This document shows positions 7,973 to 16,754 of a stretch of 64,000 nt of DNA, in pieces (position 1 is the stretch's first letter; every line of letters begins with the position of its first letter). Origin of the DNA: Candidatus Zhuqueibacterota bacterium (GTDB lineage Bacteria > BS750m-G25); assembly GCA_016783505.1 (NCBI GenBank), contig JADHWK010000005.1:1-64000 (forward strand), read 5' to 3'. A program made the position numbers and the translations under genes. The notes beneath the pieces were generated by a model. The model worked only from the letters and a program-made list of their open reading frames with translations. It did no database searches and was not told where the DNA came from.

Positions 7973-8399
7973 ATGCTCCACTTTCGAGATCCTTATCCAA
8001 TTCGTCAAAAAGGTGAAAGAAAAACCCCTGGCTTTAATCCTCTTTGGCTCCTGGGCTACCAATAATTATTTTCCCTCCAGTGACATTGATGTCTTAGTGC
8101 TTTATGAAAAGAAGAAGGACCTGCTGGCGAATGGTCTGGAACTGAGGAGGTTGGATCCTTCCGGTGCGGTAGAGCCCTTCGTCTATGGAAAAGATCAGCT
8201 TAAGAAGATGATTGCCGATTTAAACCCTTTCATATTGAACGTCTTAATGGACGGGATTGTTTTGTACGAATCCATAGATTCTAATCTTAAAGAAATTGAG
8301 AGGACCTTCTCAGAGATTCTCCAAAAATTCTCTGTTGTAAGGGAACATACCTGTTGGAAGATTAGAGATCTGAAGAGATGGAGTAAAGAGAGAATATAG
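7944..8399 (+). CDS. MNT-type minimal nucleotidyltransferase (antitoxin-like)
   Basis: A short DNA-polymerase-beta-type nucleotidyltransferase. LFGSWATNNYFPSSDIDVLVL contains the GS-x10-12-DxD active site. In HEPN/MNT systems such proteins neutralise the HEPN RNase by AMPylation. The start is uncertain: an ATG at 7929 lies deep in the HEPN frame, while the TTG at 7944 has a GAGGAC stretch before it. The second half has no conserved motif I can name. Because the neighbouring HEPN gene has lost its 5' half, this may be an orphan antitoxin. Confidence 0.7.
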   Translation: MPSLKKNWSECSTFEILIQFVKKVKEKPLALILFGSWATNNYFPSSDIDVLVLYEKKKDLLANGLELRRLDPSGAVEPFVYGKDQLKKMIADLNPFILNVLMDGIVLYESIDSNLKEIERTFSEILQKFSVVREHTCWKIRDLKRWSKERI

Positions 8400-8438
8400 T
8401 TGTTTGTTAATCAGCAATATTGAAAGAAAGGTGGGACA

Positions 8439-9569
8439 ATGGTGGAACATTTTTTTTCTTCCGAGTCGGTAACCGAGGGTCATCCTGACAAGATTGCTGA
8501 CCAGATTTCGGATGCCGTGTTGGACGAGGTGATCGCTCAGGATCCCTACGGTCGGGTGGCCTGTGAGACGTTGGTGACCACCGGGCTGACCCTGGTGGCC
8601 GGGGAGATTACTACCGATTGCTATGTGGACATCCCAGGGTTGGTCCGGGATACGGTTAAAAAGATCGGGTATACGGATGCCCGGTTTGGTTTCGACTACG
8701 AGACCATCGCCGTCCTCACCTCAATAGACCAACAGTCCCCCGACATCGCCCTGGGGGTGGATAAGGGGGGAGCCGGGGATCAGGGGATGATGTTCGGGTT
8801 TGCCACCGAAGAGACTCCGGAGCTGATGCCCATGCCCATTAGCCTGGCCCACAAACTGGCTCATAGGCTGGCGGAGGTGCGAAAGAAGGGTATCCTGCCC
8901 CACCTGAGGCCTGATGGTAAGACCCAGGTCACCGTTAAATATCATGATGAGAACCCGGCCAGCGTGCAGTCGGTGGTGGTGGCCGCACAGCATAATGAGG
9001 GGGTGAAGATCGAAGATTTGCGTCACGACATTATCGAGCATGTTGTCAAAGAGATCATACCCGAAGAACTCATTAACAAGGAGAATATTAGTTACCTTAT
9101 TAATCCTACTGGCCGTTTTGTCGTCGGGGGTCCTCAGGGGGACGCTGGTCTGACCGGTCGCAAGATCATCGTGGATACCTACGGGGGCTATGGTAGCCAC
9201 GGGGGAGGGTGTTTTTCGGGGAAAGACCCTACCAAAGTGGACCGCAGCGCCTCTTACATGGCCCGTTATGTTGCCAAGAACATCGTCGCCGCCAAGCTGG
9301 CCCGTCGTTGTGAAATCCAGATGGCCTATGCCATCGGAAAGCCGGAGCCGGTTTCCGTGATGGTTAATACAGAGGGAACCGGGGTTATGTCCGACGAGGA
9401 ATTACTGAAATTGGTAAAGAAAACGTTTGACCTGACCCCTGCGGGTATCATTGATAAACTGGATCTGTTACGTCCGATTTATAAGAAAACGGCCGTTTAC
9501 GGGCACTTCGGTCGTTCCGATAAAGATTTCACCTGGGAAAAGGTGGACATGGTGGATAAGCTTAGCTGA
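8439..9569 (+). CDS. metK: S-adenosylmethionine synthetase
   Basis: Makes SAM from methionine and ATP. The 376-residue protein has the full signature set: [20 protein letters not shown] at the N terminus (ATP/Mg binding), [32 protein letters not shown] and [17 protein letters not shown] near residues 250-270. A good ribosome site (AAGGTGGG) precedes the ATG. Together with ahcY 353 bp downstream it forms a methyl-cycle pair. The spacer between them is occupied by a gene remnant. Confidence 0.98.
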   Translation: MVEHFFSSESVTEGHPDKIADQISDAVLDEVIAQDPYGRVACETLVTTGLTLVAGEITTDCYVDIPGLVRDTVKKIGYTDARFGFDYETIAVLTSIDQQSPDIALGVDKGGAGDQGMMFGFATEETPELMPMPISLAHKLAHRLAEVRKKGILPHLRPDGKTQVTVKYHDENPASVQSVVVAAQHNEGVKIEDLRHDIIEHVVKEIIPEELINKENISYLINPTGRFVVGGPQGDAGLTGRKIIVDTYGGYGSHGGGCFSGKDPTKVDRSASYMARYVAKNIVAAKLARRCEIQMAYAIGKPEPVSVMVNTEGTGVMSDEELLKLVKKTFDLTPAGIIDKLDLLRPIYKKTAVYGHFGRSDKDFTWEKVDMVDKLS

Positions 9570-9640
9570 CAAAAAGATTGGGTCGTTAGGCCAGTTGGTT
9601 AAAAGGTAATTGAACTCAGACTCGGAATTTCATTATTAGT

Positions 9641-9790
9641 TAATTGCTGATTGTTATGAAAAAAGAATTTTTAAAACTGGAAGATATAACAGCTTACCAA
9701 ATTCCTTCTGGTCTTGGCGATTAAAAATCAATACCTTAATAAAAATCACTGGTAACTTTAAGGATCTGAAAGTTTAGCAATCAGCAATTA
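9641..9790. repeat. 150-bp element bounded by exact 13-bp inverted repeats
   Basis: TAATTGCTGATTG (9641-9653) and CAATCAGCAATTA (9778-9790) are exact reverse complements. Between them lie only the first and last codons of a four-helix-bundle gene. This resembles a miniature, internally deleted derivative of a larger element. It occupies much of the 353-bp metK-ahcY spacer; I see nothing else there apart from AT-rich sequence. Confidence 0.65.
9656..9777 (+). pseudogene. Four-helix-bundle protein remnant (start and end only)
   Basis: From the ATG at 9656 the frame reads MKKEFLKLEDITAYQI and stops at 9724. This resembles the opening of a second subfamily of four-helix-bundle proteins. In another frame, 9727-9777 reads INTLIKITGNFKDLKV and a stop, like that subfamily's C-terminal tail. 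About 80-100 codons between are gone. The match rests on recalled family sequence, so it is moderate evidence. Confidence 0.5.
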
Positions 9791-9922
9791 AGAATCAACA
9801 ATAAATCTTGGTTTTCTCAAGGATTTTAGCACGTTGCACCAATTTCACAAATAAACTTTTCGAATCCAGATTGAACTTTCACTGTAAATATTTTCCATAA
9901 TAGGGTAAGAAAGAGGGGATTT

Positions 9923-11176
9923 TTGGACTATCAAGTTAAGGACATTGAGCTAGCTGAGGGGGGGAGAAGGAAAATTGAATGGGCCGAGTCCCGCATGCCG
10001 GTGCTCATGTCTCTGCGGGAAGAACATCGGGGGAAGAAGTCCTTTCGGGGGGCTCGCATCTCGGGCTGTCTGCACGTTACCAAGGAGACGGCCGTCCTGG
10101 TGAGGACCCTTCAGGCCGCCGGGGCGGAGCTGGGCTGGTCCGGCTGCAACCCCCTGTCCACCCAGGACGACATCGCTGCTGCCCTGGCGGCAGAGGGGGT
10201 ACCAATCTATGCCTGGCAGGGGATGAACACCGATGAATTTTACGTTTGCATAGACGATGCTTTAGGGATTAAACCGACCCTGACCCTGGATGACGGGGCC
10301 GACCTCATCTTTAGCATCCATGACCGGCATAACGACCTTTTGAAAGGCGTCAATGGGGGCACGGAGGAGACGACCACCGGGGTTCACCGCCTCCGGGCCA
10401 TGGCCAAGGCCGGGGCCCTCCGCTATCCCATCATCGCCGTCAACGATGCGGAGACGAAATGGGATTTTGATAACGTCTACGGCACCGGCCAATCCTCCCT
10501 CGACGGCATCCTGCGGGCCACCGGTGTGCTTCTGGCGGGAAAGAATTTCGTGATCGCCGGTTACGGTCACTGCGGCCGCGGGGTGGCCATGCGGGCCAAG
10601 GGCATGGGATGCAACGTCATAATCACCGAGGTAAGCCCAACAGCGGCCCTGAGGGCTTCTTTGGACGGGATGAGGGTGATGAGTATGGATGAAGCGGCCC
10701 CCATCGGGGACATCTTCATCACCGCCACCGGCATGAAGGACGTGGTGGTAAAGGGGCATTTTGAGGCCATGAAGGAGGGGGCCGTGGTCTGCAATACCGG
10801 CCATTATGACTGTGAGTTGAATCTGGTTGACCTCAAATGCTTGACGGAGTCTGTCAGGGAGATACGCCCCAATAACGAGGAGTATACCCTTAAGAACGGC
10901 AGGCATATCTACGTTCTGGCCCAGGGGCGGCTGGTCAACTTAGCCGCCGCCGAGGGTCACCCCTCCGAGGTCATGGATATGTCCTTCGCCAACCAATTTC
11001 TGGCCCTCTTACGGCTCCATCGGGAGGGAGACGGCCTCAAGCCCGGTGTCTACACCATTGACCCGAAACAGGACAAACAGATCGCCCGGCTGAAACTTAA
11101 AACCATGGGAATTAATATTGATACCCTCACCCCGGAGCAGGAGAAATATAGATCCGACTGGCGGGAGGGAACCTAA
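9923..11176 (+). CDS. ahcY: Adenosylhomocysteinase
   Basis: NAD-dependent enzyme that splits S-adenosylhomocysteine into adenosine and homocysteine, removing the product of SAM-dependent methylation. At 417 residues it matches the short bacterial/archaeal form. It opens VKDIELAEGGRRKIEWAE and contains the substrate loop GCNPLSTQDDIAAAL, the catalytic N-D-A-x-T-K stretch (VNDAETKWDFDN), and the NAD-binding GYGHCGRGVAMRAKGMG near residue 213. The start is a TTG preceded by GAGGGGA, and no in-frame ATG gives a complete N terminus. A strong terminator follows at 11313. Confidence 0.97.
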   Translation: MDYQVKDIELAEGGRRKIEWAESRMPVLMSLREEHRGKKSFRGARISGCLHVTKETAVLVRTLQAAGAELGWSGCNPLSTQDDIAAALAAEGVPIYAWQGMNTDEFYVCIDDALGIKPTLTLDDGADLIFSIHDRHNDLLKGVNGGTEETTTGVHRLRAMAKAGALRYPIIAVNDAETKWDFDNVYGTGQSSLDGILRATGVLLAGKNFVIAGYGHCGRGVAMRAKGMGCNVIITEVSPTAALRASLDGMRVMSMDEAAPIGDIFITATGMKDVVVKGHFEAMKEGAVVCNTGHYDCELNLVDLKCLTESVREIRPNNEEYTLKNGRHIYVLAQGRLVNLAAAEGHPSEVMDMSFANQFLALLRLHREGDGLKPGVYTIDPKQDKQIARLKLKTMGINIDTLTPEQEKYRSDWREGT

Positions 11177-11186
11177 CTTCCTTAAA

Positions 11187-11282
11187 TGTGAAGTGTGAAG
11201 TTCGAAGTGAGAAGTGTAAAAATTACTGTCACTTAAAAAAAATATAACTTCGCACTCCGCATCTTAGCTCACTTCACACTTG
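11187..11282. repeat. GAAGTG-type repeat forming an imperfect inverted pair
   Basis: GTGAAGTGTGAAGTTCGAAG-like sequence near 11189 is opposed by CTTCGCACTCCGC and CTCACTTCACACTT ending at 11282. A related piece (GTGTGAAGTGAATTAAAGTG) occurs at 30653-30690. It is a dispersed non-coding repeat downstream of ahcY. Confidence 0.55.
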
Positions 11283-11312
11283 TTTGGGATAATACGAGCA
11301 TTTTCCCTGTTC

Positions 11313-11350
11313 ATTAATGCTGGACACTCCCCATCCAGCATTAATTTTTT
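11313..11350 (+). terminator. Rho-independent terminator after ahcY
   Basis: ATTAATGCTGGA and TCCAGCATTAAT make a perfect 12-bp stem with a 9-base loop, directly followed by a T run. It lies about 140 bp past the ahcY stop. Confidence 0.85.
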
Positions 11351-11436
11351 ACAATAGTGATGGGGGTCACGGTAAGTTAGGCGGTTTTGGGGTTATATTA
11401 AACATCGAGGAATTTTTAAGGGTTCACTTCAACAAA

Positions 11437-11468
11437 ATTAGTCGTCAGGCAATTGCCTGACGACTAAT
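11437..11468. repeat. Perfect 32-bp palindrome
   Basis: Two 16-base halves that are exact reverse complements, with GTCGTCAGGC as the left core and centre CAATTG. It forms the left end of the hairpin array 11437-11730. Confidence 0.9.
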
Positions 11469-11730
11469 AGGTTGGTTTGTCAGGATAGGAATCAATTCCT
11501 ATCCTAATCTTTATGAAGTAATCCCGATAAATCGGGATGGGGTGTTTTGTCCAATCTAATTTATCAGTCGGGAGCCTGACCGATTGGATTTCTAAAGAGA
11601 AGTTTAAGATGGTAATTGATTGCCATCCGATTGAAAAGACAACCACTATTAGTTTGAACTAACATCCGAAATAAAACGGATTTATGTTCTTTGGGCAGGT
11701 GTCCGACTGAGGTGTCATGAGTTTTTAATT
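11437..11730. repeat. Hairpin array A
   Basis: After the 32-bp palindrome come AGGATAGGAAT-CA-ATTCCTATCCT (11482-11505), ATCCCGAT-AA-ATCGGGAT (11521-11538), a CCAATC...GATTGG arm pair enclosing CAGTCGGGAGCCTGACC (about 11549-11586), and GATGGTAAT-TG-ATTGCCATC (11608-11627). A CAGGTGTCCGACTGA motif near 11695 is shared with the right end of array B at 18086. No ORF is convincing, so this is the content of the long gap between ahcY and the lipoprotein gene. Confidence 0.7.
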
Positions 11731-11919
11731 TACCGGCAACCGTTATAGATATAGTTGATTTATTGCCATTCCTGCCTCGCAAAAAGGGTCATTCCTGTCC
11801 CGCATCAAGTGCGGGATAAACTTCAGCAGGAATCCAAAACAAAGAAGAAAATGGATTCCTCCCGACAGGCCGTGACGGGAATGGCAGGCATGCAGATACT
11901 TTTTAAAATAGGCTCCGTT

Positions 11920-13980
11920 ATGAAAAAGACAATCAGAAATATGGCCTTGTTTTTCACTGGAATCATTGGTCTTATTCTTTTGTATTCTTGTACACCCAAA
12001 GCCCCGCAAGCTCCCAAATGGGAGACCAGCTATACCCTTTCCTTAGGCGGTAGGCTTTACAAAATGTCCGAGATCATTGATAATACCAATATCATTGATT
12101 CTACCTATAATGATGACATCCGCCTCCTCACCTTTCTCTTTGATCAGGAAATTGAGCCCTTTGAACTGGAGGAGAATTTTAACCTCGAGGATGTAGTGAT
12201 TTCTTACAACTTTGGGATGGATGAGATATCCATCGAAACGCCAGGATCTATTAGGATGCCTTACCTTCCATCACCGGTTTACCCCCCGCAATACACCTTT
12301 CCCTATACAGGAGTTGTAGATAGTCAAATGATTATAGATACCCTTTTTAATTTAAGTCCCCTTGAACGAGTTAATAAATTAGTCGTTACGAACGGGTATA
12401 TTGATTTTCAGATAGATAATAATTTAAGTTTTTCTCTTAGTAGCGACTCTATTGATTCTTTAAAATATAAGATCATATTAATAGAAACCACCAATGGACA
12501 ACTTATAGATTCTGTCATTTTTGATGAAATTGATCCCGATAATTCTGCTTTAGTGAGGATGGATCTGGCGGGGGATACCCTTTATCACCAGATGGCCTTT
12601 AAAATTATGGGAGGAACAGAAGGATCTAAGGGGCAGATTATGACTATTCCGGGCTTGGAATATTATACCTTGTCAATAGAATTTTCCCCCCAGTTTACCT
12701 CGGACTGGGCCGAGATGAGACCGCCCCCCATGTCGTTTTCCCAGCGCACCAGTCTAGACATTCAAGAAGCTGGAGAAATAGAAATACAATCCATAGATAC
12801 GTGTAAAGTTGACTCGGGGTTGGTGATCATTACGGTGGAGAATAATATGAACTTGGAAGCGGAGTTGTTATTGACTTTCCCTGAGATTTATGTTGATAGT
12901 ATAACTTGGTCAGTTAAGATGGACACTATTATAATGGCACCCAAAGAAACTGTGATTGATAGTGTTAATCTCAACAACCATTTCATGACACCTACTAATG
13001 GAAGGTTATTAAGCTTCCTTGTGGATGGAACCACCCAGGAGCTGCCCCCGGACAGTTTTGTTGTAGTAACCAATACGGATTCCATCAATATTGAGGTAAG
13101 GATTAAAGTTCTGATCTTCGAATGGGTCACCGGTGTTCTGGACCGCACCGAGATAGAGATTCCCTCCACCGCCCAAGGGTTCGAGGTCTTTCCCGAGGAG
13201 CTGGAGAACATTGAACTGGGAAAGGTCTATCTTCAACTGGCATTGGATAATACCATAGAGCGGATACCCATGGAGTTGGGCTTTACAGTACAGGCCTTCC
13301 GAACCGGGGGAGACACGGCCCAGGTGGAGGTCAACAAGACGATCACAGGGGATGACACCCTCAGTGTCCCCAACGCCGAGGTCCTGATCAATGTACTTCC
13401 GGACTCGGTAAAGATCATCAACGGTCAAGCCTACATCGGCAATGGGTTGATCCGGGGCACGATTTATGTGGGGAACTCCATGACGGGAACCATGTCCGTC
13501 ATCGCCCCCTTCATCTTTAAGATGGGTCCCTCCGAACTTCCCATTGAGCCCCCCACCAAGGTGTCCAAACTGGGGGAGATGGTGGAGTCCTTAAGCATTA
13601 CCGGAAGGGTGGAAAACCGGATCCCCATAGGGGGGAAGATCTATGTGCTCTTCAGTGAGAACGAAAGCTTTCTGAAGGATACGGTAGTTGTTGATTCGGT
13701 AGATACCCTTATGACCATCACCCTGCCCATGCCTATAATAGGTCCCGACAGCTTAACACAAACAGCCAGCGTTGATACATCCATAGAGTTGACCCCCGAA
13801 GAATTTGCCCGCTTTCAAGAGCAGGACAATTACATTAAACAGATCATCGCCCTGGAAGGCACTGTTATCCGGGATTCCGTGACGGGAGTCCCCATAGATA
13901 CGGTGATGGTAAAGGTCCAGAGCAGCGACTACCTGGCAGCTTATCTGACGGCCCGGGTGACGGTTAAATACGATTTCTGA
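11920..13980 (+). CDS. Large lipoprotein of unknown function
   Basis: I do not recognise a named family. The chosen ATG at 11920 gives a classic lipoprotein signal: MKKTIRNM, a hydrophobic stretch, then LLYSC as lipobox near residue 25. The earlier in-frame start at 11755 would precede this with residues encoded by intergenic sequence. The mature ~660 residues are rich in Ser/Thr/Asp and beta-prone, with no obvious catalytic motif. From about residue 400 the sequence looks like tandem Ig-like or beta-sandwich units. The downstream beta-barrel gene starts 4 bp after the stop, so the two probably act together at the outer membrane. Confidence 0.75.
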   Translation: MKKTIRNMALFFTGIIGLILLYSCTPKAPQAPKWETSYTLSLGGRLYKMSEIIDNTNIIDSTYNDDIRLLTFLFDQEIEPFELEENFNLEDVVISYNFGMDEISIETPGSIRMPYLPSPVYPPQYTFPYTGVVDSQMIIDTLFNLSPLERVNKLVVTNGYIDFQIDNNLSFSLSSDSIDSLKYKIILIETTNGQLIDSVIFDEIDPDNSALVRMDLAGDTLYHQMAFKIMGGTEGSKGQIMTIPGLEYYTLSIEFSPQFTSDWAEMRPPPMSFSQRTSLDIQEAGEIEIQSIDTCKVDSGLVIITVENNMNLEAELLLTFPEIYVDSITWSVKMDTIIMAPKETVIDSVNLNNHFMTPTNGRLLSFLVDGTTQELPPDSFVVVTNTDSINIEVRIKVLIFEWVTGVLDRTEIEIPSTAQGFEVFPEELENIELGKVYLQLALDNTIERIPMELGFTVQAFRTGGDTAQVEVNKTITGDDTLSVPNAEVLINVLPDSVKIINGQAYIGNGLIRGTIYVGNSMTGTMSVIAPFIFKMGPSELPIEPPTKVSKLGEMVESLSITGRVENRIPIGGKIYVLFSENESFLKDTVVVDSVDTLMTITLPMPIIGPDSLTQTASVDTSIELTPEEFARFQEQDNYIKQIIALEGTVIRDSVTGVPIDTVMVKVQSSDYLAAYLTARVTVKYDF

Positions 13981-13984
13981 TTTT

Positions 13985-15235
13985 ATGAAGACGAAGAGAT
14001 TCCTGACCATTCAATTTATTTTAATCCTTCTTTACCCCGCAGGTTCTTTAGCTTATCTGGGTTTAAGCGGAAGGGCAATCGGCCTGGCGGGAAGCTACAT
14101 CGCCATGGCCCGGGGTGCCGATGCCCCTCGCTGGAACCCGGCCAACCTGGGCCTTTCCGATAATCCCGAGTATAGCTATAAATTCCTATCGTTTGGACTA
14201 TATCTTGGAAACAACTCATTTTCCACTTCGCTATATAACTCATATTTTACTACTGGGGATTCGTTGACGTACCAGGACAAGCTTGACATTATGGATAATA
14301 TCAGTAAGGATGGTTTGATCCTCAACCTAAATACCCGCCTAGACATTTTTAATTTTTCGGCGGGACGGTTTGCCTTTTCACTGAGCGGGGTTGAGGCGTT
14401 CAAATTATCTTTTGCCAAAGAATATTTAAGCATTGCCCTTCTGGGAAACGTGCCGGAGCGGGACTATCGCTTTGAGACCACCGGCGGGGCGGGCTGGACC
14501 GGGCTTCAGGCCACCTTCTCCTACGCCTGGCCGCTAAGACTGCGGCTTTTCCGGGAATTTGCGGTAGGGGGGAACTTAAGCTATTTTCGGGGATTCTATT
14601 ACGCTGATGCCATGGATACTAAGGGCCATTTTATTGTGCTTCCTGACTCATCCATCTTTAATACCGAGGTGAATCTTTACACAGCAACCGGTGGAGATGG
14701 GATTTCGGTAGATCTAGGGATGGCTGGTGTGGTTAATGACCGCTGGGCGGTGGGACTTGTCCTCTTTAATGTTTTTGGTAGGGTGATCTGGGATAGTAAC
14801 GTCCGAAAAATTGAGGAAGTTGTCTTTTTGAATACTAATCTTGCCAGGCCGCTGGAGGACATATACGGTCTGGAAGAATCCTCAAGGAAGATTTCATATA
14901 CCACCTCCAAGTTCCCGGTTCTGTTACGGGCCGGAGTCAGGTATGTGGCTTCTGAGACCACGGTTATCGCTGGAGACATTGAGGAGGGGTTTTCCACCCT
15001 GCCCGGAGTCACCTACATCCCCCGGTTCTCGTGCGGGGTGGACTACCAGTGGCAGTCCTGGCTTCCCCTGCGGGTAGGGGGATCTATCGGTGGATTGGAG
15101 GGATTTGAATTAGCTTTTGGCTTTGGGCTGAAGCTGCCCCGTTTTGTCTTCGATTTCGGCATCGCCGGGATTGGGGGGGTGGGCAACGGAGCCCAGGGGA
15201 TCAAATTGGGAATAGATCTGGTGAGTTCAATGTAA
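13985..15235 (+). CDS. Outer-membrane beta-barrel protein, PorV/TraF_2/DUF5723-like
   Basis: The 416-residue protein has an N-terminal signal (MKTKRFLTIQFILILLYPAGSLA). GRAIGLAGSYIAMARGADA and WNPANLGL follow, the N-terminal hallmark of FCB porin-like barrels (PorV/PorQ, TraF_2 and DUF5723 groups). Alternating hydrophobic strands continue to the end, with glycine-rich turns. It follows the large lipoprotein after 4 bp, a lipoprotein-barrel pair. Role unknown; a surface assembly or uptake function is only inference. Confidence 0.75.
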   Translation: MKTKRFLTIQFILILLYPAGSLAYLGLSGRAIGLAGSYIAMARGADAPRWNPANLGLSDNPEYSYKFLSFGLYLGNNSFSTSLYNSYFTTGDSLTYQDKLDIMDNISKDGLILNLNTRLDIFNFSAGRFAFSLSGVEAFKLSFAKEYLSIALLGNVPERDYRFETTGGAGWTGLQATFSYAWPLRLRLFREFAVGGNLSYFRGFYYADAMDTKGHFIVLPDSSIFNTEVNLYTATGGDGISVDLGMAGVVNDRWAVGLVLFNVFGRVIWDSNVRKIEEVVFLNTNLARPLEDIYGLEESSRKISYTTSKFPVLLRAGVRYVASETTVIAGDIEEGFSTLPGVTYIPRFSCGVDYQWQSWLPLRVGGSIGGLEGFELAFGFGLKLPRFVFDFGIAGIGGVGNGAQGIKLGIDLVSSM

Positions 15236-15245
15236 ATATCTATCC

Positions 15246-15363
15246 CAAAGCTACCGGTGGATGTTGCCCTACGGGCGGGTCATCCGCCGGAATCAAAACC
15301 CTGCTCCAAATGGTCATTGCCTACCCCCAAGTTATGTCGGGAAAGACAGCTTCCCCGACAAGC
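15246..15363. repeat. Two-hairpin direct repeat, copy 1
   Basis: Begins CAAAGCT-CCGG-GGATGTTG and contains CATCCGCCGG, then ATGGTCATTGCCTACCCCC, then GTCGGG-AAG-CTTCCCCGAC arms. The same succession occurs at 16472-16578 on the same strand. The two copies flank the propeller gene. This copy carries an extra ~10 bases in the first hairpin and a mismatch in the second. Confidence 0.85.
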
Positions 15364-15407
15364 CGAGTTTAGGGTATTAAAAAAAGATAAGTGGGGGATG
15401 TATTAAG

Positions 15408-16436
15408 ATGAAGAGGTTAATCGTAATCGCCATCGTTTCTTTGGCCAGTATCTTCCTGTTATTATCTATTTTATTTGGCCAAAAGGAAAAGCAGGTTGTA
15501 TCAGCAGACCAACTAAAAATTGTAGCTATGAACAAATTAAGTAATATTCCTCTCCGTGCGAAGTTATTTGATTTAGAAAATTGGGCTTCTGAAGAAAGTG
15601 AAGGTAGATTTAAAGAAAAACTGATTGTAAAAACCAGTACAGATAATCAAAGCAAATGTATTCATACAGATGATGGAATCTATAATTTACGATGGTCGCC
15701 TGACGGCAAGAAACTGGCGTTTTGCAGTCGAAACCGACAAAGCAGATTATATGGCTTATATATATACGATGCCGAAAAAAAGGATCTGTCAGAGATTATT
15801 CTGAAAGATGTTGGTTTTGTATTCGGTTCTTGGTCCCCGGATGGCAAAAAAATAGTCTATCGACAAGGTTCACACATAAGTGAGTTTAAAATATTTATCT
15901 GCAATTATGATGGTTCGGACGAAAAATTTCTTACCGAAGGCTATAATCCTGTTTGGTCTCCCTCCGGGAAATACATTGCTTTTGTTAAACCTAGTTCCAT
16001 AACACTGCCTTATCGTAGCTGGGAGGACCGCATTTGGATAATCAGACCGGATGGAACAGGTAAGAAACGGTTAGAGGGACCGAAAGGGCAAACGGAGCTT
16101 ATCTGGTCACCGACTGATGATATATTGATTTGTGGATATTCTGGTCTCTATAATCTAAATCAAGATAGATATTATAAGTTTGATATACCGGGTGATGATT
16201 TTGCCTGGTCTCCTGATGGGAGCAAGATAATTTTTGAAGTTCCCGAATTAGCTGACGTTCAAGAGGGAGTGTTATCGGATATTGATTTATGGATAATGAA
16301 TTCCGACGGCAGCGGTCTTCATAATTTAACATACAGTGATGGCATCTACGAATCAAATCCACAGTTTGTTTCTAATAATGAAATAGTGGCTATCGTAGGT
16401 GGTAAATTGACATTAATTAAACTCGGAATGAAATAA
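15408..16436 (+). CDS. Secreted or membrane-anchored TolB-like beta-propeller protein
   Basis: A hydrophobic N-terminal segment (residues 5-25, VIAIVSLASIFLLLSILFG) acts as signal or anchor. At least five WD40-like PD40 blades follow: WSPDGKKLAFCS, WSPDGKKIVYRQ, WSPSGKYIAFVK, WSPTDDILICG and WSPDGSKIIFEV. Such propellers bind proteins or ligands in the periplasm; no Tol-Pal neighbours are present, so TolB itself is unlikely. The gene is more AT-rich than its neighbours and is framed by two direct repeats, which suggests it arrived as a unit or was duplicated with its flanks. Confidence 0.8.
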   Translation: MKRLIVIAIVSLASIFLLLSILFGQKEKQVVSADQLKIVAMNKLSNIPLRAKLFDLENWASEESEGRFKEKLIVKTSTDNQSKCIHTDDGIYNLRWSPDGKKLAFCSRNRQSRLYGLYIYDAEKKDLSEIILKDVGFVFGSWSPDGKKIVYRQGSHISEFKIFICNYDGSDEKFLTEGYNPVWSPSGKYIAFVKPSSITLPYRSWEDRIWIIRPDGTGKKRLEGPKGQTELIWSPTDDILICGYSGLYNLNQDRYYKFDIPGDDFAWSPDGSKIIFEVPELADVQEGVLSDIDLWIMNSDGSGLHNLTYSDGIYESNPQFVSNNEIVAIVGGKLTLIKLGMK

Positions 16437-16471
16437 AAATTGGGGGGATAAAATAAGTAATAAATAATTTT

Positions 16472-16578
16472 CAAAGCTCCCGGCGGATGTTGTCATCCGC
16501 CGGCATTTAATTCCCTGCTCTCGATGGTCATTGCCTACCCCCCCAGTTTTGTCGGGGAAGACAACTTCCCCGACGAGC
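16472..16578. repeat. Two-hairpin direct repeat, copy 2
   Basis: CCGGCGGATG-TTGT-CATCCGCCGG (16480-16503) is a perfect 10-bp hairpin, and GTCGGGGAAG-ACAA-CTTCCCCGAC (16551-16574) another. GGTCATTGCCTACCCCC lies between them. It is the better-preserved partner of 15246-15363. Confidence 0.87.
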
Positions 16579-16666
16579 TAAGGCTGATGGGTTTAATAAA
16601 GTGAGGAAGAGAATTTCGGGGAGATAATTTGTGTAGCCACACCAGCAAGGGTGTTTATTTAATTCA

Positions 16667-16698
16667 AAAGGCGGTAGGGTAAAATCCTTTCCGCCTTT
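16667..16698. terminator. Probable bidirectional terminator between propeller gene and lptG
   Basis: AAAGGCGG and CCGCCTTT arms with an inner AGG/CCT pairing, A-rich on the left and T-rich on the right. It stands in the convergent gap between the propeller gene and lptG. Confidence 0.65.
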
Positions 16699-16754
16699 CT
16701 TAGTTGTCGTAAGAAGAAATATTCTTTCCTATCTTAGATTCGTGTATTTCCTGT

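Noticed and set aside
10353-10553. Antisense and alternate-frame ORFs within ahcY and other high-GC genes
   Set aside because: They are frame shadows of well-supported genes, with no independent motifs.
11187-11282. CRISPR array from GAAGTG repeats
   Set aside because: Units are short, degenerate and not separated by unique spacers of constant length.
11755-11919. N-terminal extension of the large lipoprotein
   Set aside because: It would place 55 residues before a perfect lipoprotein signal; the sequence is repeat-like intergenic DNA.
15408-16436. TolB of the Tol-Pal system
   Set aside because: No tolA or pal nearby, and the protein lacks a recognisable TolB N-terminal domain; only PD40-like blades are seen.
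15246-16578. Two-hairpin repeats as riboswitches
   Set aside because: One copy is downstream of the gene and both are also found in direct orientation, which fits repeats better; no ligand-type core was recognised.
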